Shown in pieces: positions 53,068-62,581 of a stretch of DNA of 64,000 nt. Position 1 is the first letter of the stretch. Each line of letters begins with the position of its first letter. The position numbers and the translations under genes were made by a program. The notes under the pieces are model-generated. The model was not told where the DNA came from, made no database searches, and was given only the letters and a program-made list of their open reading frames with translations. Origin of the DNA: Gaoshiqia sediminis. GTDB taxonomy: Bacteria; Bacteroidota; Bacteroidia; Bacteroidales; Prolixibacteraceae. The stretch spans positions 1 through 64,000 of the forward strand of contig NZ_JAPAAF010000002.1 of NCBI RefSeq assembly GCF_025907915.1, written 5' to 3'.

Positions 53068-54708
53068 TTAGGAATTCAAGATTCTCAGCGCTTCGTCGTT
53101 CAGCGCGTCAGTCATAAACGGAATACCGGTTACTTGTTCGGTTTCGCGGTTGGCCGTGATGAGGTCATTGCGCGAAATTTGGTCGAGTGAAAACTTCCGG
53201 GCACCGGCCATAAATTGCTGTAGGCCACCGGCAAGTTTGTCGGCATAGCCACACATGGCAATGGCACCAAACGGAATGTTTTTCATTTCATCTTCTCCCA
53301 CTCTGTTCTTCACCGATTCGTATTGGGCGAAAATCTCCTCGGGATACTTTCCGTATTCCATCACCGAAGGCGGCAAGGTTTCCCAATGGCCGTTCAATTC
53401 AGCCCTTCTTTCCGGGAATAAAGCTCCTTCAATGTTACTTCCCAGGAAGCCGGCAATCATCGGTGCACGGCCCAGGCAAACCAGTTTCGTAAATGGTGCC
53501 CCAAGTGCAAGTGATTTAAACATATGGTCTTCGCGGGCAAAACCTCCGGCAAATGCAATGTCGGGTACCTTAATACCTTTGTCGGCCAGTATTTTACAGT
53601 ATTCGTACGCTTTTGCATGAAGGGCCAGGGAGGGAATTCCCCAGTGTTCCATCATGTTCCATGGGCTCATTCCTGTTCCGCCACCAGCTCCGTCGATGGT
53701 CAACAGATCGAGTTTGGCATCGGCCGAAAAGCGGATGGCCATAGCCAGGTTTTCCATGCCGTAAGCGCCTGTTTTCAGGGTAATCCGTTTGAAGCCTAAT
53801 TTACGGAGGTAACTGACCGAATCCATGAAGCTTTCGCGCGTTTGTTCCACCGAGTGCATGTTGGTCGATCCCAACCGGCTGTGCCGGGCAAAAGAGGTCA
53901 GGTTACGGGTTTCGTAAGTTTTAATTACCACTGGATCAAATGGATCGGGATCGACAATATAACCGCGGTTTTTCAAGAACTGGGCATATTCCAGGTCTTT
54001 CACCTGAATTTCGCCACCAATGTCTTTGGCGCCTTGTCCCCATTTCAGTTCAATGATAATGTCGTTGCCGTATTTGTCAATCAAGTACTCGGCTACCCCG
54101 TTGCGAGCGTCTTCCACGTTCATTTGGATGATAATTGCTCCGTATCCGTCGTAATAACGGTTGTAAAGCTCAATTCGGCGCTCCAGTTCCGGGGCTTTTG
54201 AGATTCGTCCTTTCTCGAGCACCGATTCGCGATCGATGCCTACAACATTTTCGCCAACGACTACCGGGAAACCGCACAAGGCTGCACCAATGGCAAAAGA
54301 TGGCCAGTAGCGGGCCGCAATGAAGGTAGAGCCCAGGGCGCCGGTCATCATCGGAATCCGGCACTTGGTTTTGATTTCGTTCCCAAACTCGGTTTCAATG
54401 TTCACGTTGGTGAAAATACAGTCATCCGGATCATCGGTCAGGTGTGCGGGCACTCCGTTCGATCCGTAAGCATACCCTTGGATGCGCAGGGCATGATAGC
54501 CCATTCCTACAGATGTAACGTTCGAAGAGCCTGACGTGGAATAACCGAAACGGCGCGGGTAAAGCATTTTGCGCCCTTCGAGGCACGAAAGCCAGGTTTC
54601 ACATTTGCCTTTGCAGGCAGAATCGCACAAAGTACATAAACCGGATTCACATGGAGTACCCCGGTTCACCGTGCCTAGGGCATCGTTGTTTTTAACTTGC
54701 TGTAACAT
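53068..54708 (-). CDS. FMN-binding glutamate-synthase-like protein with Cys-rich N-terminus
   Basis: A 546-residue protein related to the central FMN-binding barrel of glutamate synthase large subunit (GltB), without the amidotransferase domain. The flavin/substrate region reads TIDGAGGGTGMSPWNM, followed by AFAGGFAREDHMFKSLALGA. The first 42 residues hold six Cys (C20, C25, C28, C32, C36, C42), fit for an Fe-S cluster or zinc. Such stand-alone GltB-barrel proteins occur in archaea and many anaerobes; their true reaction is often unproven. It lies alone, with a terminator after it. Confidence 0.9.
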   Translation of the reverse strand: MLQQVKNNDALGTVNRGTPCESGLCTLCDSACKGKCETWLSCLEGRKMLYPRRFGYSTSGSSNVTSVGMGYHALRIQGYAYGSNGVPAHLTDDPDDCIFTNVNIETEFGNEIKTKCRIPMMTGALGSTFIAARYWPSFAIGAALCGFPVVVGENVVGIDRESVLEKGRISKAPELERRIELYNRYYDGYGAIIIQMNVEDARNGVAEYLIDKYGNDIIIELKWGQGAKDIGGEIQVKDLEYAQFLKNRGYIVDPDPFDPVVIKTYETRNLTSFARHSRLGSTNMHSVEQTRESFMDSVSYLRKLGFKRITLKTGAYGMENLAMAIRFSADAKLDLLTIDGAGGGTGMSPWNMMEHWGIPSLALHAKAYEYCKILADKGIKVPDIAFAGGFAREDHMFKSLALGAPFTKLVCLGRAPMIAGFLGSNIEGALFPERRAELNGHWETLPPSVMEYGKYPEEIFAQYESVKNRVGEDEMKNIPFGAIAMCGYADKLAGGLQQFMAGARKFSLDQISRNDLITANRETEQVTGIPFMTDALNDEALRILNS

Positions 54709-54955
54709 GGTTTTTTATTAAAAATGAGTGTGTGTGAAATATGACATTTGTCAGAAACGACAAAATAAAACATATTCGCAAAAAATACGAATGAAATCGA
54801 ATGAAAAATCTACTGGAAGTTTCATTTCTAAAACATGGGATCTGATATTGTTTTAAAAAGTAAATTTCTTTTTAGAGGAATGATGGTATAATCTTTTATA
54901 AACATGATGCCAATTGGATGGAGCATCCAGAGATATTTAGGTAGCAAAACCGCAT
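54709..54955. other. AT-rich upstream region of the glutamate-synthase-like gene
   Basis: With the following terminator this makes a 339-bp gap. It contains an imperfect 10-bp tandem (CGAATGAAA at 54788-54796 and 54798-54806) and no perfect TAnnTTTG element on the minus strand. No gene or RNA was recognised. Confidence 0.4.
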
Positions 54956-55008
54956 AAAAATACCGTCCGGGCAGCTATCAGCTGAAGAGTTGATACTCCG
55001 GACGGTTT
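54956..55008 (-). terminator. Intrinsic terminator of the TIM-barrel isomerase gene
   Basis: On the minus strand ACCGTCCGG pairs with CCGGACGGT across a 27-nt loop, then a T5 run. It lies 40 bp past the stop at 55048. Confidence 0.8.
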
Positions 55009-55047
55009 AATGATTTTCAGTAAATATAAAAAATCGAAGGATTTGAA

Positions 55048-55971
55048 CTAAAAACTGTCGGCTTCGCGATAGGCGTTGATGAAAGCCAGTTCGCCTTCCT
55101 TTCCTGGTAGGCTGCGCCCGTGTTCGCAGCAAAGCGTTCCCTCATACCCCTTGCTGTGAATGTGTTTGAAGATGTTTTTATAATTGATTTCGCCGGTCCC
55201 GGGTTCATTGCGCCCGGGGTTGTCGCCAATGTGGAAAGCTGCAATGGCATCCCAGGCCATATCAATGTTGGGGATGAGGTTGCCCTCTGTAATTTGCTGG
55301 TGGTACAGGTCGTCCACAATTTTGCAGCTGAGACTGTTCACCGCCTTGCAAATCATGTACGCTTGCGGGATTTTGGTCAGGAACAGGCCGGGATGGTTGG
55401 TCCAGGCATTCAGCGGCTCCATTACCAGTTGCAGGCCCGACGGTTCGACGATTTCGCAGCACATCCGCATATTGTCGATCACGTTGGCGGTTTGGTAGTC
55501 CCATTCCAGATCGTCGGCATAACGTCCGGGAACCACCAGCGCGGTTTTGGCGCCGGTGCGTTTGGCGCATTCCAGTCCTTCCTGCATTTTCTTTTTCAGC
55601 ATTTCCCTGATTTCGGGGTCCTGTGTCACAAACGACTTTACGCTGAAATCGGCATACAGCACAAAAGGCCCCAGGTCCATGCCCAAGCGGGCCAGCTCGT
55701 TGGCAATCTTTTCCTGCAGGGCCGGTTGCTTGCCCATCAGCCCGTTATCGAAAATCGCCCGGAAACCCTGGTCGTGCATGAATCGGATCTGGTCAACCGG
55801 GTCGTCGCCGGCAAGCTCCTTAAACGTTCCTAAAGAAGGTGCATATTTTAGCTTGAATTGCGCTTCGTTGGAAGTTTTTGCGGTCGCAGCCGAAGTGGCC
55901 AAACTGCCTGCCAATCCGGTAAATACCAGGCTCCCGGCAGCCGTGTTTTTTAGAAAATTTCTTCGTTTCAT
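55048..55971 (-). CDS. Exported TIM-barrel isomerase, hydroxypyruvate-isomerase-like
   Basis: A 307-residue xylose-isomerase-like TIM barrel. The N-terminus has KRRNFLKN plus a hydrophobic segment ending ATSAATAKT, resembling a Tat or Sec signal, so the protein is probably periplasmic. Barrel motifs include VMEPLNAW, LSCKIVDDLYHQQITEGNLI and HIGDNPGRNEPGTGEINYKNIF, the latter typical of hydroxypyruvate isomerase and related sugar isomerase/epimerases. It is divergent from a Gfo/Idh/MocA gene across a 194-bp region with promoter elements on both strands, suggesting shared control in a sugar-use locus. Confidence 0.9.
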   Translation of the reverse strand: MKRRNFLKNTAAGSLVFTGLAGSLATSAATAKTSNEAQFKLKYAPSLGTFKELAGDDPVDQIRFMHDQGFRAIFDNGLMGKQPALQEKIANELARLGMDLGPFVLYADFSVKSFVTQDPEIREMLKKKMQEGLECAKRTGAKTALVVPGRYADDLEWDYQTANVIDNMRMCCEIVEPSGLQLVMEPLNAWTNHPGLFLTKIPQAYMICKAVNSLSCKIVDDLYHQQITEGNLIPNIDMAWDAIAAFHIGDNPGRNEPGTGEINYKNIFKHIHSKGYEGTLCCEHGRSLPGKEGELAFINAYREADSF

Positions 55972-55996
55972 AGGTTTGTCATTGGTAGATGATGCT

Positions 55997-56004
55997 CAAA
56001 AGTA
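55997..56004 (-). promoter_or_regulatory. -7 element TACTTTTG for the exported isomerase gene
   Basis: Perfect TAnnTTTG match 26 bp before the ATG at 55971. Confidence 0.5.
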
Positions 56005-56118
56005 GCTATTCTGCCATCAGACGGGCAACATGTTTTAAAACGTGTTTATACGACCAAATCCGGTCTGGTCTGTTGTGGTTTTCTTTCCGAGATTGTTCCG
56101 GCTTCACAATAAGTTTTA

Positions 56119-56126
56119 TACATTTG
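56119..56126 (+). promoter_or_regulatory. -7 element TACATTTG for the 56-59.7 kb sugar operon
   Basis: Perfect TAnnTTTG match about 40 bp before the ATG at 56166, with a TTG 23 bp further up as a possible -33 element. Confidence 0.5.
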
Positions 56127-56165
56127 GGAAATTTCATCATTCTTAAACCAATTAAACCAATCACG

Positions 56166-57326
56166 ATGAACCGAAAACTACGCATGGGCATGGTTGGTGG
56201 TGGGGCCGGCGCTTTTATCGGGGCCGTTCACCGCATCGCCGCCCTCATGGACAACCAAATTGAACTGGTATGCGGCTGTTTCAGCAGCCATCCCGAAAAC
56301 TCAATCGCATCCGGAAAATCGTACTTCCTTCCCGAAAACCGGATTTACACCAGTTATGCGGACATGTTTGAGCAGGAAGCCAAACTGCCTGCCGGTGATC
56401 GCATGGATTTTGTGGTGATCGTCACCCCGAACCACCTGCATTTCGACCCGGCCATGCAAGCCCTCGAACATGGCTTCCACGTGGTACTCGACAAGCCCGT
56501 AACTTTCACCCTGGATGAAGCCCTTCAGCTAAAAAAGAAACTGGATGAAACCGGCCTGCTGTTGGCGCTCACCCATACCTATTCGGGCTATCCGGCAGTG
56601 AAAGAAGCCAAAGCCCGCGTTGCCCGGGGTGACTTCGGCAACATCCGCCGTATTTACGTGGAATATCCGCAAGGCTGGCTTTCATCCAAACAGGAAGATG
56701 CCCGCAACAAACAGGCTGAATGGCGCACCGACCCCAAACGATCGGGTAAGGCGGGCTGCATTGGCGATATCGGTACCCACGCCCACCACCTGGCCGAATA
56801 TATTTCGGGCCTGAAAACCACCGAGATCTGTGCCGAACTGAACACTTTTGTTCCGGGCCGTTTGCTGGACGATGACGGCGCTGCCCTGCTCCGTTTCGAC
56901 AATGGAGCCAAAGGCGTGCTGATGGCCTCGCAGATTGCAGCCGGCGAAGAAAACAACGTCAAAATCCGCGTGTACGGCGAGAAAGGCGGATTGGAATGGC
57001 AACAGCACGAACCCAACACGCTATGGATTAAATGGGCCGACCGCCCCACCGAAATGGTGCGCGTGGGTACCGGCCAAATGGGTGCCTGGGCCCAACACAA
57101 CACCCGTACGCCCGGTGGCCATCCTGAAGGGTACCTGGAAGCCTTTGCCAATATCTACCGCAACTTTGCGCTTACCCTCCAGGCGAATTTGAAAGACGAA
57201 CAGCCCACGCCCGAGATGCTCGATTTCCCCGGTATTGAAGACGGGATCCGCGGGATGCGCTTCATTGATGTGATGGTGGAAGCCGGCTACAACGACTCCG
57301 TAAAATGGGTGAAGTTTGAGCCGTGA
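56166..57326 (+). CDS. Cytoplasmic Gfo/Idh/MocA family oxidoreductase
   Basis: A 386-residue NAD(P)-dependent sugar or polyol dehydrogenase-like protein without a signal peptide. The Rossmann motif is GMVGGGAGAFIG near the N-terminus and the catalytic-region motif is LDKPVTF, with DIGTHAHHLAEY in the substrate domain. The ATG giving MNRKLRMGMVGG is used; the longer open frame runs into the promoter region. First gene of an apparent operon with a TIM-barrel isomerase (57376) and a Tat-exported oxidoreductase (58412). A 7-bp tandem repeat spans its stop codon. Confidence 0.93.
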   Translation: MNRKLRMGMVGGGAGAFIGAVHRIAALMDNQIELVCGCFSSHPENSIASGKSYFLPENRIYTSYADMFEQEAKLPAGDRMDFVVIVTPNHLHFDPAMQALEHGFHVVLDKPVTFTLDEALQLKKKLDETGLLLALTHTYSGYPAVKEAKARVARGDFGNIRRIYVEYPQGWLSSKQEDARNKQAEWRTDPKRSGKAGCIGDIGTHAHHLAEYISGLKTTEICAELNTFVPGRLLDDDGAALLRFDNGAKGVLMASQIAAGEENNVKIRVYGEKGGLEWQQHEPNTLWIKWADRPTEMVRVGTGQMGAWAQHNTRTPGGHPEGYLEAFANIYRNFALTLQANLKDEQPTPEMLDFPGIEDGIRGMRFIDVMVEAGYNDSVKWVKFEP

Positions 57327-57345
57327 GCCGTGAGCCGTGAGCCGC
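57318..57345. repeat. Tandem GAGCCGT repeat across the stop codon
   Basis: Three copies of GAGCCGT and one GAGCCGC in a row. The stop TGA of the preceding gene falls at the junction of units 1 and 2. As the stop lies there, loss or gain of downstream units should not change the protein; the repeat probably arose by slippage. Confidence 0.85.
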
Positions 57346-57375
57346 GAGTAGCAAACATCAAGAATCTAAAACCAA

Positions 57376-58377
57376 ATGAACATGGGAAGACCTGTTACAC
57401 TTTTTACCGGACAATGGGCCGATTTACCCATTGAAGCCATGTGCCAAAAAGCCAAAGAGTTTGGCTACGACGGCCTGGAGCTTTGCTGCTGGGGAGACCA
57501 TATCGAAGTGGATAAAGCCGATCAGGCCTATTGCAACGGGCGGCTTGAACTACTGAAAAGATACGACCTGCAACTGTTTACCATTTCCACCCATTTGGCC
57601 AGTCAGTGCGTTTGCGATCCCATTGACGAACGGCACAAAAACATCCTCCCCACCTATATTTGGGGCGATGGTGACCCGGAAGGCGTCCGACAGCGAGCCG
57701 CTGAGGAAATGATCAAAACCGGGCAGGTGGCCAAACGACTGGGTATCGATACCGTAGTGGGTTTCACCGGCAGCCCGATCTGGCACATGCTGTATTCATT
57801 CCCGGCCGTATCGCAGGCGCAGCTGGACAAAGGCTATGAGGAATTTGCCCGACGCTGGACACCTATCCTGGACGAATATCAAAAGATGGGGGTGAAATAT
57901 GCGCTGGAAGTCCACCCCACAGAAATTGCCTTCGACATTGCCACTGCCCATCGGGCACTGAAGGCCGTCAACTACCATCCGGCTTTTGGCTTCAATTACG
58001 ATCCGAGCCACTTTGGCTACCAGCATGTGGACTATGTGCGGTTTATCAACGAATTTGCTGACCGTATTTTTCATGTTCACATGAAAGATGTGTACTGGAG
58101 CGACATTCCGACAACTGCCGGTGTTTTTGGCGGGCATATGGAGTTTGGCGACAACCGGCGCTACTGGAACTTCCGCAGCCTCGGACGCGGCAAGATCAAC
58201 TTTGAGAACATCATTCGCGCTTTGAATGACATCGGGTACAACGGCCCCCTTTCGGTTGAATGGGAAGACAGCGGCATGGACCGCGAAGCCGGTGCTGCTG
58301 AAGCTTGCAACTTTGTAAAGAAAGTAGATTTTGCACCTTCGGGACAAGCTTTTGACGATGTGATGAAAGCAGAGTAA
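57376..58377 (+). CDS. Sugar phosphate isomerase/epimerase family protein (xylose-isomerase-like TIM barrel)
   Basis: A 333-residue cytoplasmic TIM barrel of the AP endonuclease family 2/IolE-type group. Metal-binding residues are visible in [34 protein letters not shown] and [13 protein letters not shown]. Members isomerise or epimerise keto-sugars or inositol intermediates. It lies between two Gfo/Idh/MocA genes, a pairing that recurs in sugar or inositol pathways: an oxidoreductase makes a keto intermediate and the barrel enzyme converts it. The exact substrate is not known. Confidence 0.93.
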   Translation: MNMGRPVTLFTGQWADLPIEAMCQKAKEFGYDGLELCCWGDHIEVDKADQAYCNGRLELLKRYDLQLFTISTHLASQCVCDPIDERHKNILPTYIWGDGDPEGVRQRAAEEMIKTGQVAKRLGIDTVVGFTGSPIWHMLYSFPAVSQAQLDKGYEEFARRWTPILDEYQKMGVKYALEVHPTEIAFDIATAHRALKAVNYHPAFGFNYDPSHFGYQHVDYVRFINEFADRIFHVHMKDVYWSDIPTTAGVFGGHMEFGDNRRYWNFRSLGRGKINFENIIRALNDIGYNGPLSVEWEDSGMDREAGAAEACNFVKKVDFAPSGQAFDDVMKAE

Positions 58378-58411
58378 TCCAACAAACATTATTTTATTTT
58401 AACCTAAATCA

Positions 58412-59731
58412 ATGACAACAAGCAGAAGAACATTTATCAAAAACACGACAGCAGCAACTGCTGCTGTTGGCCTGGCGGCCTCAATGCCGGCAGCGATGAG
58501 TGCCTGTTCCAGTCCCGACAAGTTGGTCCGTTGCGGACTGATTGGCGCAAAAGGCATGGGCTTTGCCGACCTTCGGGCTTTCCTGGGGCAGCCCAACACC
58601 GAGTGTGTGGCCATTTGCGATGTGGACCAGCGCGTGCTGGATGCCCGCGTGGCCGACACCGAAAAGTTACAGGGGAAGAAGCCCAAAGCCTATAATGACT
58701 ACCGAAAGTTGATTGAAGATCCGGAGGTGGATGTCGTCATTATCGGAACACCCGACCACTGGCATTGCCTGCCCTTTGTGGCTGCCTGCGAAGCCGGGAA
58801 AGATATTTATTGCGAAAAACCCCTCGCCAACTCCATCGAAGAGATCAACATCATGGAGCGGGCTGCCGCTAAATACAAAACGGTGGTACAGGTGGGGCAG
58901 TGGCAACGCAGCGACCCGCACTGGCGCGATGCCGTGGAGTATGTGTATTCCGGTAAGCTGGGGAAAATTCGCACCGTGCGAACCTGGGCCTACCAGGGAT
59001 GGATGGAGCCGGTTCCCGTTCAGCCCGATAAAGAACCACCTGTCGGCGTGGATTATGATTTCTGGTTGGGCCCTGCCCCGAAAAGGCCTTTCAACCCCAA
59101 CCGCTTTCACTTTAACTTTCGGTGGTTTTGGGATTATGCCGGCGGGCTGATGACTGATTGGGGCGTACACATCATCGATTACGGTTTATTTGGGATGAAA
59201 GCCAAAGCGCCGAAATCGGTCATGGCAATGGGGGGTAAATTTGCTTACCCCGACGATGCTTCGGAAACTCCCGACAGCTTGCAGGCTTTGTACGAATTTG
59301 ACGACTTTACCCTGTTGTGGGACCACGGCACGGGCATCAACGCAGGTCACTTTGGCCGCGACCACGGTGTAGCCTACGTGGGCAACAATGGTACGCTGGT
59401 GGTCGATCGCAATGGCTGGGAAGTGATCCCCGAACGCAAAAACGACAAAGACCTGATTGAACGGGTGGAACTGCAAAAAGGAACCGGCAAAGGGCTGGAA
59501 CTTCACATGGCCAACTTCCTGGATGGAGTACGCAACCGCAAATTCGACCTGAATTGCAGCATCGATATTGCTGCCAACACAGCCCGGGTGGCCCATTTGG
59601 GTAACATTGCCCTGAAAACCGGCCGCCGCCTGTATTGGGACAGCGATAAAAGCCAGTTTGTTGGCGATGAGGAAGCCAATAAATTCCTTGTCCCCACTTA
59701 CCGCAGCCCGTGGGAATTGCCAATAATCTAA
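58412..59731 (+). CDS. Tat-exported Gfo/Idh/MocA family oxidoreductase
   Basis: A 439-residue protein with twin Arg (TSRRTFIKN) and a signal ending near MSACSS, possibly lipidated. Nucleotide motif LIGAKGMGF; family motif CEKPLAN; a C-terminal domain with WLGPAPKRPFNPNRFHF and WDYAGGLMTDWGVHIID, typical of the large exported subgroup in Bacteroidetes and Planctomycetes. It would act in the periplasm on a sugar or glycoside and is third in the 56-59.7 kb operon, followed by a terminator. Confidence 0.92.
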   Translation: MTTSRRTFIKNTTAATAAVGLAASMPAAMSACSSPDKLVRCGLIGAKGMGFADLRAFLGQPNTECVAICDVDQRVLDARVADTEKLQGKKPKAYNDYRKLIEDPEVDVVIIGTPDHWHCLPFVAACEAGKDIYCEKPLANSIEEINIMERAAAKYKTVVQVGQWQRSDPHWRDAVEYVYSGKLGKIRTVRTWAYQGWMEPVPVQPDKEPPVGVDYDFWLGPAPKRPFNPNRFHFNFRWFWDYAGGLMTDWGVHIIDYGLFGMKAKAPKSVMAMGGKFAYPDDASETPDSLQALYEFDDFTLLWDHGTGINAGHFGRDHGVAYVGNNGTLVVDRNGWEVIPERKNDKDLIERVELQKGTGKGLELHMANFLDGVRNRKFDLNCSIDIAANTARVAHLGNIALKTGRRLYWDSDKSQFVGDEEANKFLVPTYRSPWELPII

Positions 59732-59738
59732 CGCTTCC

Positions 59739-59774
59739 AGATCCGGTCTCATTCATATGGGCCGGATCTTTTTA
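59739..59774 (+). terminator. Intrinsic terminator of the sugar operon
   Basis: AGATCCGG and CCGGATCT pair across a 15-nt loop, followed by T5, just past the stop at 59731. Confidence 0.85.
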
Positions 59775-59850
59775 CAAATAGGCTGGATTTACTTGTGTAT
59801 CAACGATTCATTTCCGAATTTTGGTTTTTGAATATTAAACGTCTAACCCA

Positions 59851-62424
59851 ATGATCAAACACTTATCTGTAATCCTGGTGTTGGCATCCGGCATGTTTGC
59901 CTGTCAACCCAAAGACCCTTCGCTAATGATAACCCAGGAAATTAATGAGGGCTGGCAATTTGCCGAAGATGGCAAAGATGACTGGCTCCCTGCCGCAGTG
60001 CCCGGTTGTGTGCACACCGACCTGCTGGCCAACGAAAAAATTGAAGATCCCTTCTACCGCCTGAATGAACGCGATCTGCAATGGATCGACAAGCTGAACT
60101 GGGCTTATAAAACTAACATCCGGGTAGAAAAAGAACTGATGGCGCGCGATCGCGTGGCGCTCGATTTTAAAGGATTGGATACATACGCCGACATTTTTCT
60201 GAATGGCAAGCAGGTAGCATCAACCGATAACATGTTCCGCGAATATCTGGTGGATGTGAAGTCTTTCCTGCAAGAAGGCGAAAACGAGCTGAAAATTGTT
60301 TTTCGCTCGCCCATCGTCGAAGGCTTAAAAAAATACGATGCCAATCCGTTTGTTATCCCCGTGTCGGATAACGATCTGGCTGAAATCGGGCAGGTGGAAG
60401 GTGGCAAAAAGGTGAGCGTTTATACCCGGAAAGCGGGTTATCACTTTGGCTGGGATTGGGGGCCCCGCCTCGTAACCAGCGGCATTTGGCGCCCGGTTTA
60501 TTTGAAAGCCTGGGACGATGCCCGTATCAACAATCTGCAGATTGTTCAGCATGAGGTGAACGAACAAAAAGCCACCTTCACAGCTGTTATTGAGGTTGAA
60601 TCGGAAAAATCAGGGCCTGCCATCATTCAGCTTGAAAATGATGGGCAAGTATTGGCCACTGCCCAAGTAAAACTGCAAGCCGGATCAGCTACCTACCCGG
60701 TTGATTTTCAAATCGCCGACCCAAAATTGTGGTGGACAAACGGTTTGGGCGAACAACCTTTGTACACCATCAAAGCCAGTCTGCGCATTGACGGGCGTAC
60801 AACCGAAGCAACCGGCCGCATTGGAATTCGTACGCTGGAGCTGGTCCGCGAAAAAGACGAGCAGGGTACGTCTTTTTACTTCAAATTAAACGGTGTGCCG
60901 GTTTTTATGAAGGGCGCCAATTATATCCCCAACGATGCCTTCCCGTCGCGTGTTTCGGACGATATGTACCAAACGGTGGTGAACACGGCCAAAACATCGA
61001 ACATGAACATGCTGCGCATTTGGGGCGGCGGCATTTACGAGGACGACCTGTTTTATGATTTGTGCGACGAAGCCGGTATCCTGGTTTGGCAGGATTTTAT
61101 GTTTGCCTGCGCCATGTTCCCCGGCGACGATGAATTTCTGAGCAACGTGAAGGAAGAAGCTGCCGACAACATCCGCCGGTTGCGCAATCACCCCAGCATT
61201 GGCCTATGGTGCGGCAACAACGAGATTCTGGCAGCCTGGTACAGCTGGGGCTGGAAACAGGCAGAAGAGGCAAAGAGCCAGGAAAATGCGGATAAAATCT
61301 GGAAAGCATACGAAGATATCTTCCATAATGTCCTTGCCGAGGCGGTTGAAGAGCACGATCCTGCGCGGGCATATTGGAGCTCCAGCCCGTCATCGGGGAC
61401 AGGCATACCGGCCGATTTGGTGAATGGAGACGAGCACTATTGGGGAGTTTGGTGGGGCAAAGAACCGTTTAAAAATTACGCCACCCACATCGCCCGTTTC
61501 ATGAGCGAATACGGATTCCAGTCGTTTCCCGAACTGAAGACCGTGAAACAATACGCCTTGCCCGAGGATTTCGACATTGTTTCGGAGGTAATGAACTCGC
61601 ACCAACGTTCGTCGATCGGTAACAAAACCATCGAGTACTATATGTTGCAGGATTATAAAAAGCCAAAGGATTTTGAGTCGTTCCTGTATGTAAACCATGT
61701 GTTGCAGGCCGAAGGTATTAAGTTTGCCGTGGAAGGCCATCGCCGTGCCATGCCCTATTGCATGGGCAGTTTGTACTGGCAAATCAACGACTGCTGGCCG
61801 GTGGCTTCGTGGAGCTCGACCGACTATTACCAGCGCTGGAAAGCCCTGCAATACTATGTGAAAAAGGGTTTCGAGCCCATTCTGGTTTCACCGTACACCG
61901 AAGGCGATTTCCTGAAAATAGGCATCGTGAGTGACCGGCTGCAGAGAATTAATGCAACGTTGAAACTCAGTATGGTGGATTTCAGCGGGAAAGTGGTTTG
62001 GGAAAATGCCGTGCTGGCAGAAATACCCGCCAACTCCAGCGCATCGTATTACGACGTAAACCTGGTGGAATTCCTGGAAGGGAAAGACAGCCGAAACCAA
62101 TTGCTGGTTGCCGAGGTGGTTGAAAACGGACAGGTAATTGCTAAAAACTTGTTCTATTTTCGTCCAGTCAAAGAATTGAACCTGCCGAAACCTGAGGTGG
62201 ATTACACGATTGCAGCAGTTGATGGTGGCTTCGAGATTAGCTTGCAATCTGACAAACTGGCCAAAAATCTGTTTATAACCATCGGCGACGAAGAAGGCTT
62301 TTTCTCGGACAACTACTTCGATCTGTTACCCGGAGAACCGGTGAAAATCAAGCTGCAAACAGCTATTCCGAAGGAGAAACTTGATGAAGTGCTGGCCATC
62401 CAAACCCTGGACGGGGCATTCTGA
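59851..62424 (+). CDS. Beta-mannosidase, glycoside hydrolase family 2, lipoprotein
   Basis: An 857-residue GH2 enzyme releasing terminal beta-mannose. A lipobox (LASGMFAC, Cys18) suggests membrane attachment facing the periplasm or surface. In order: sugar-binding domain (about 30-200), Ig-like domain (about 205-310), TIM barrel (about 315-680) and C-terminal beta domains. The acid/base is Glu458 in WCGNNE and the nucleophile Glu553 in MSEYGFQSFPE, matching the spacing of Bacteroides BtMan2A (462/555). Length is normal. It follows the Gfo/Idh/MocA-isomerase operon after a terminator and likely feeds it with sugar. Confidence 0.95.
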   Translation: MIKHLSVILVLASGMFACQPKDPSLMITQEINEGWQFAEDGKDDWLPAAVPGCVHTDLLANEKIEDPFYRLNERDLQWIDKLNWAYKTNIRVEKELMARDRVALDFKGLDTYADIFLNGKQVASTDNMFREYLVDVKSFLQEGENELKIVFRSPIVEGLKKYDANPFVIPVSDNDLAEIGQVEGGKKVSVYTRKAGYHFGWDWGPRLVTSGIWRPVYLKAWDDARINNLQIVQHEVNEQKATFTAVIEVESEKSGPAIIQLENDGQVLATAQVKLQAGSATYPVDFQIADPKLWWTNGLGEQPLYTIKASLRIDGRTTEATGRIGIRTLELVREKDEQGTSFYFKLNGVPVFMKGANYIPNDAFPSRVSDDMYQTVVNTAKTSNMNMLRIWGGGIYEDDLFYDLCDEAGILVWQDFMFACAMFPGDDEFLSNVKEEAADNIRRLRNHPSIGLWCGNNEILAAWYSWGWKQAEEAKSQENADKIWKAYEDIFHNVLAEAVEEHDPARAYWSSSPSSGTGIPADLVNGDEHYWGVWWGKEPFKNYATHIARFMSEYGFQSFPELKTVKQYALPEDFDIVSEVMNSHQRSSIGNKTIEYYMLQDYKKPKDFESFLYVNHVLQAEGIKFAVEGHRRAMPYCMGSLYWQINDCWPVASWSSTDYYQRWKALQYYVKKGFEPILVSPYTEGDFLKIGIVSDRLQRINATLKLSMVDFSGKVVWENAVLAEIPANSSASYYDVNLVEFLEGKDSRNQLLVAEVVENGQVIAKNLFYFRPVKELNLPKPEVDYTIAAVDGGFEISLQSDKLAKNLFITIGDEEGFFSDNYFDLLPGEPVKIKLQTAIPKEKLDEVLAIQTLDGAF

Positions 62425-62522
62425 GCCGAACTTTCGGTAAGGGAGTAAGTTTTCAATTGGAGGAGAAACTCATTCAGCTAAAACTTTCTTGTCCTCATCT
62501 GTTTCATTTATATGGAACGTTG

Positions 62523-62530
62523 TATTTTTG
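62523..62530 (+). promoter_or_regulatory. -7 element TATTTTTG for the HAD hydrolase gene
   Basis: Perfect TAnnTTTG match about 52 bp before the ATG at 62582, with TTTC 17 bp upstream as a weak -33. Confidence 0.45.
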
Positions 62531-62581
62531 GTGATCGAAAATCAGTGACTATCATCGCCGCTTGAAAAGAAAGGAACGAGA

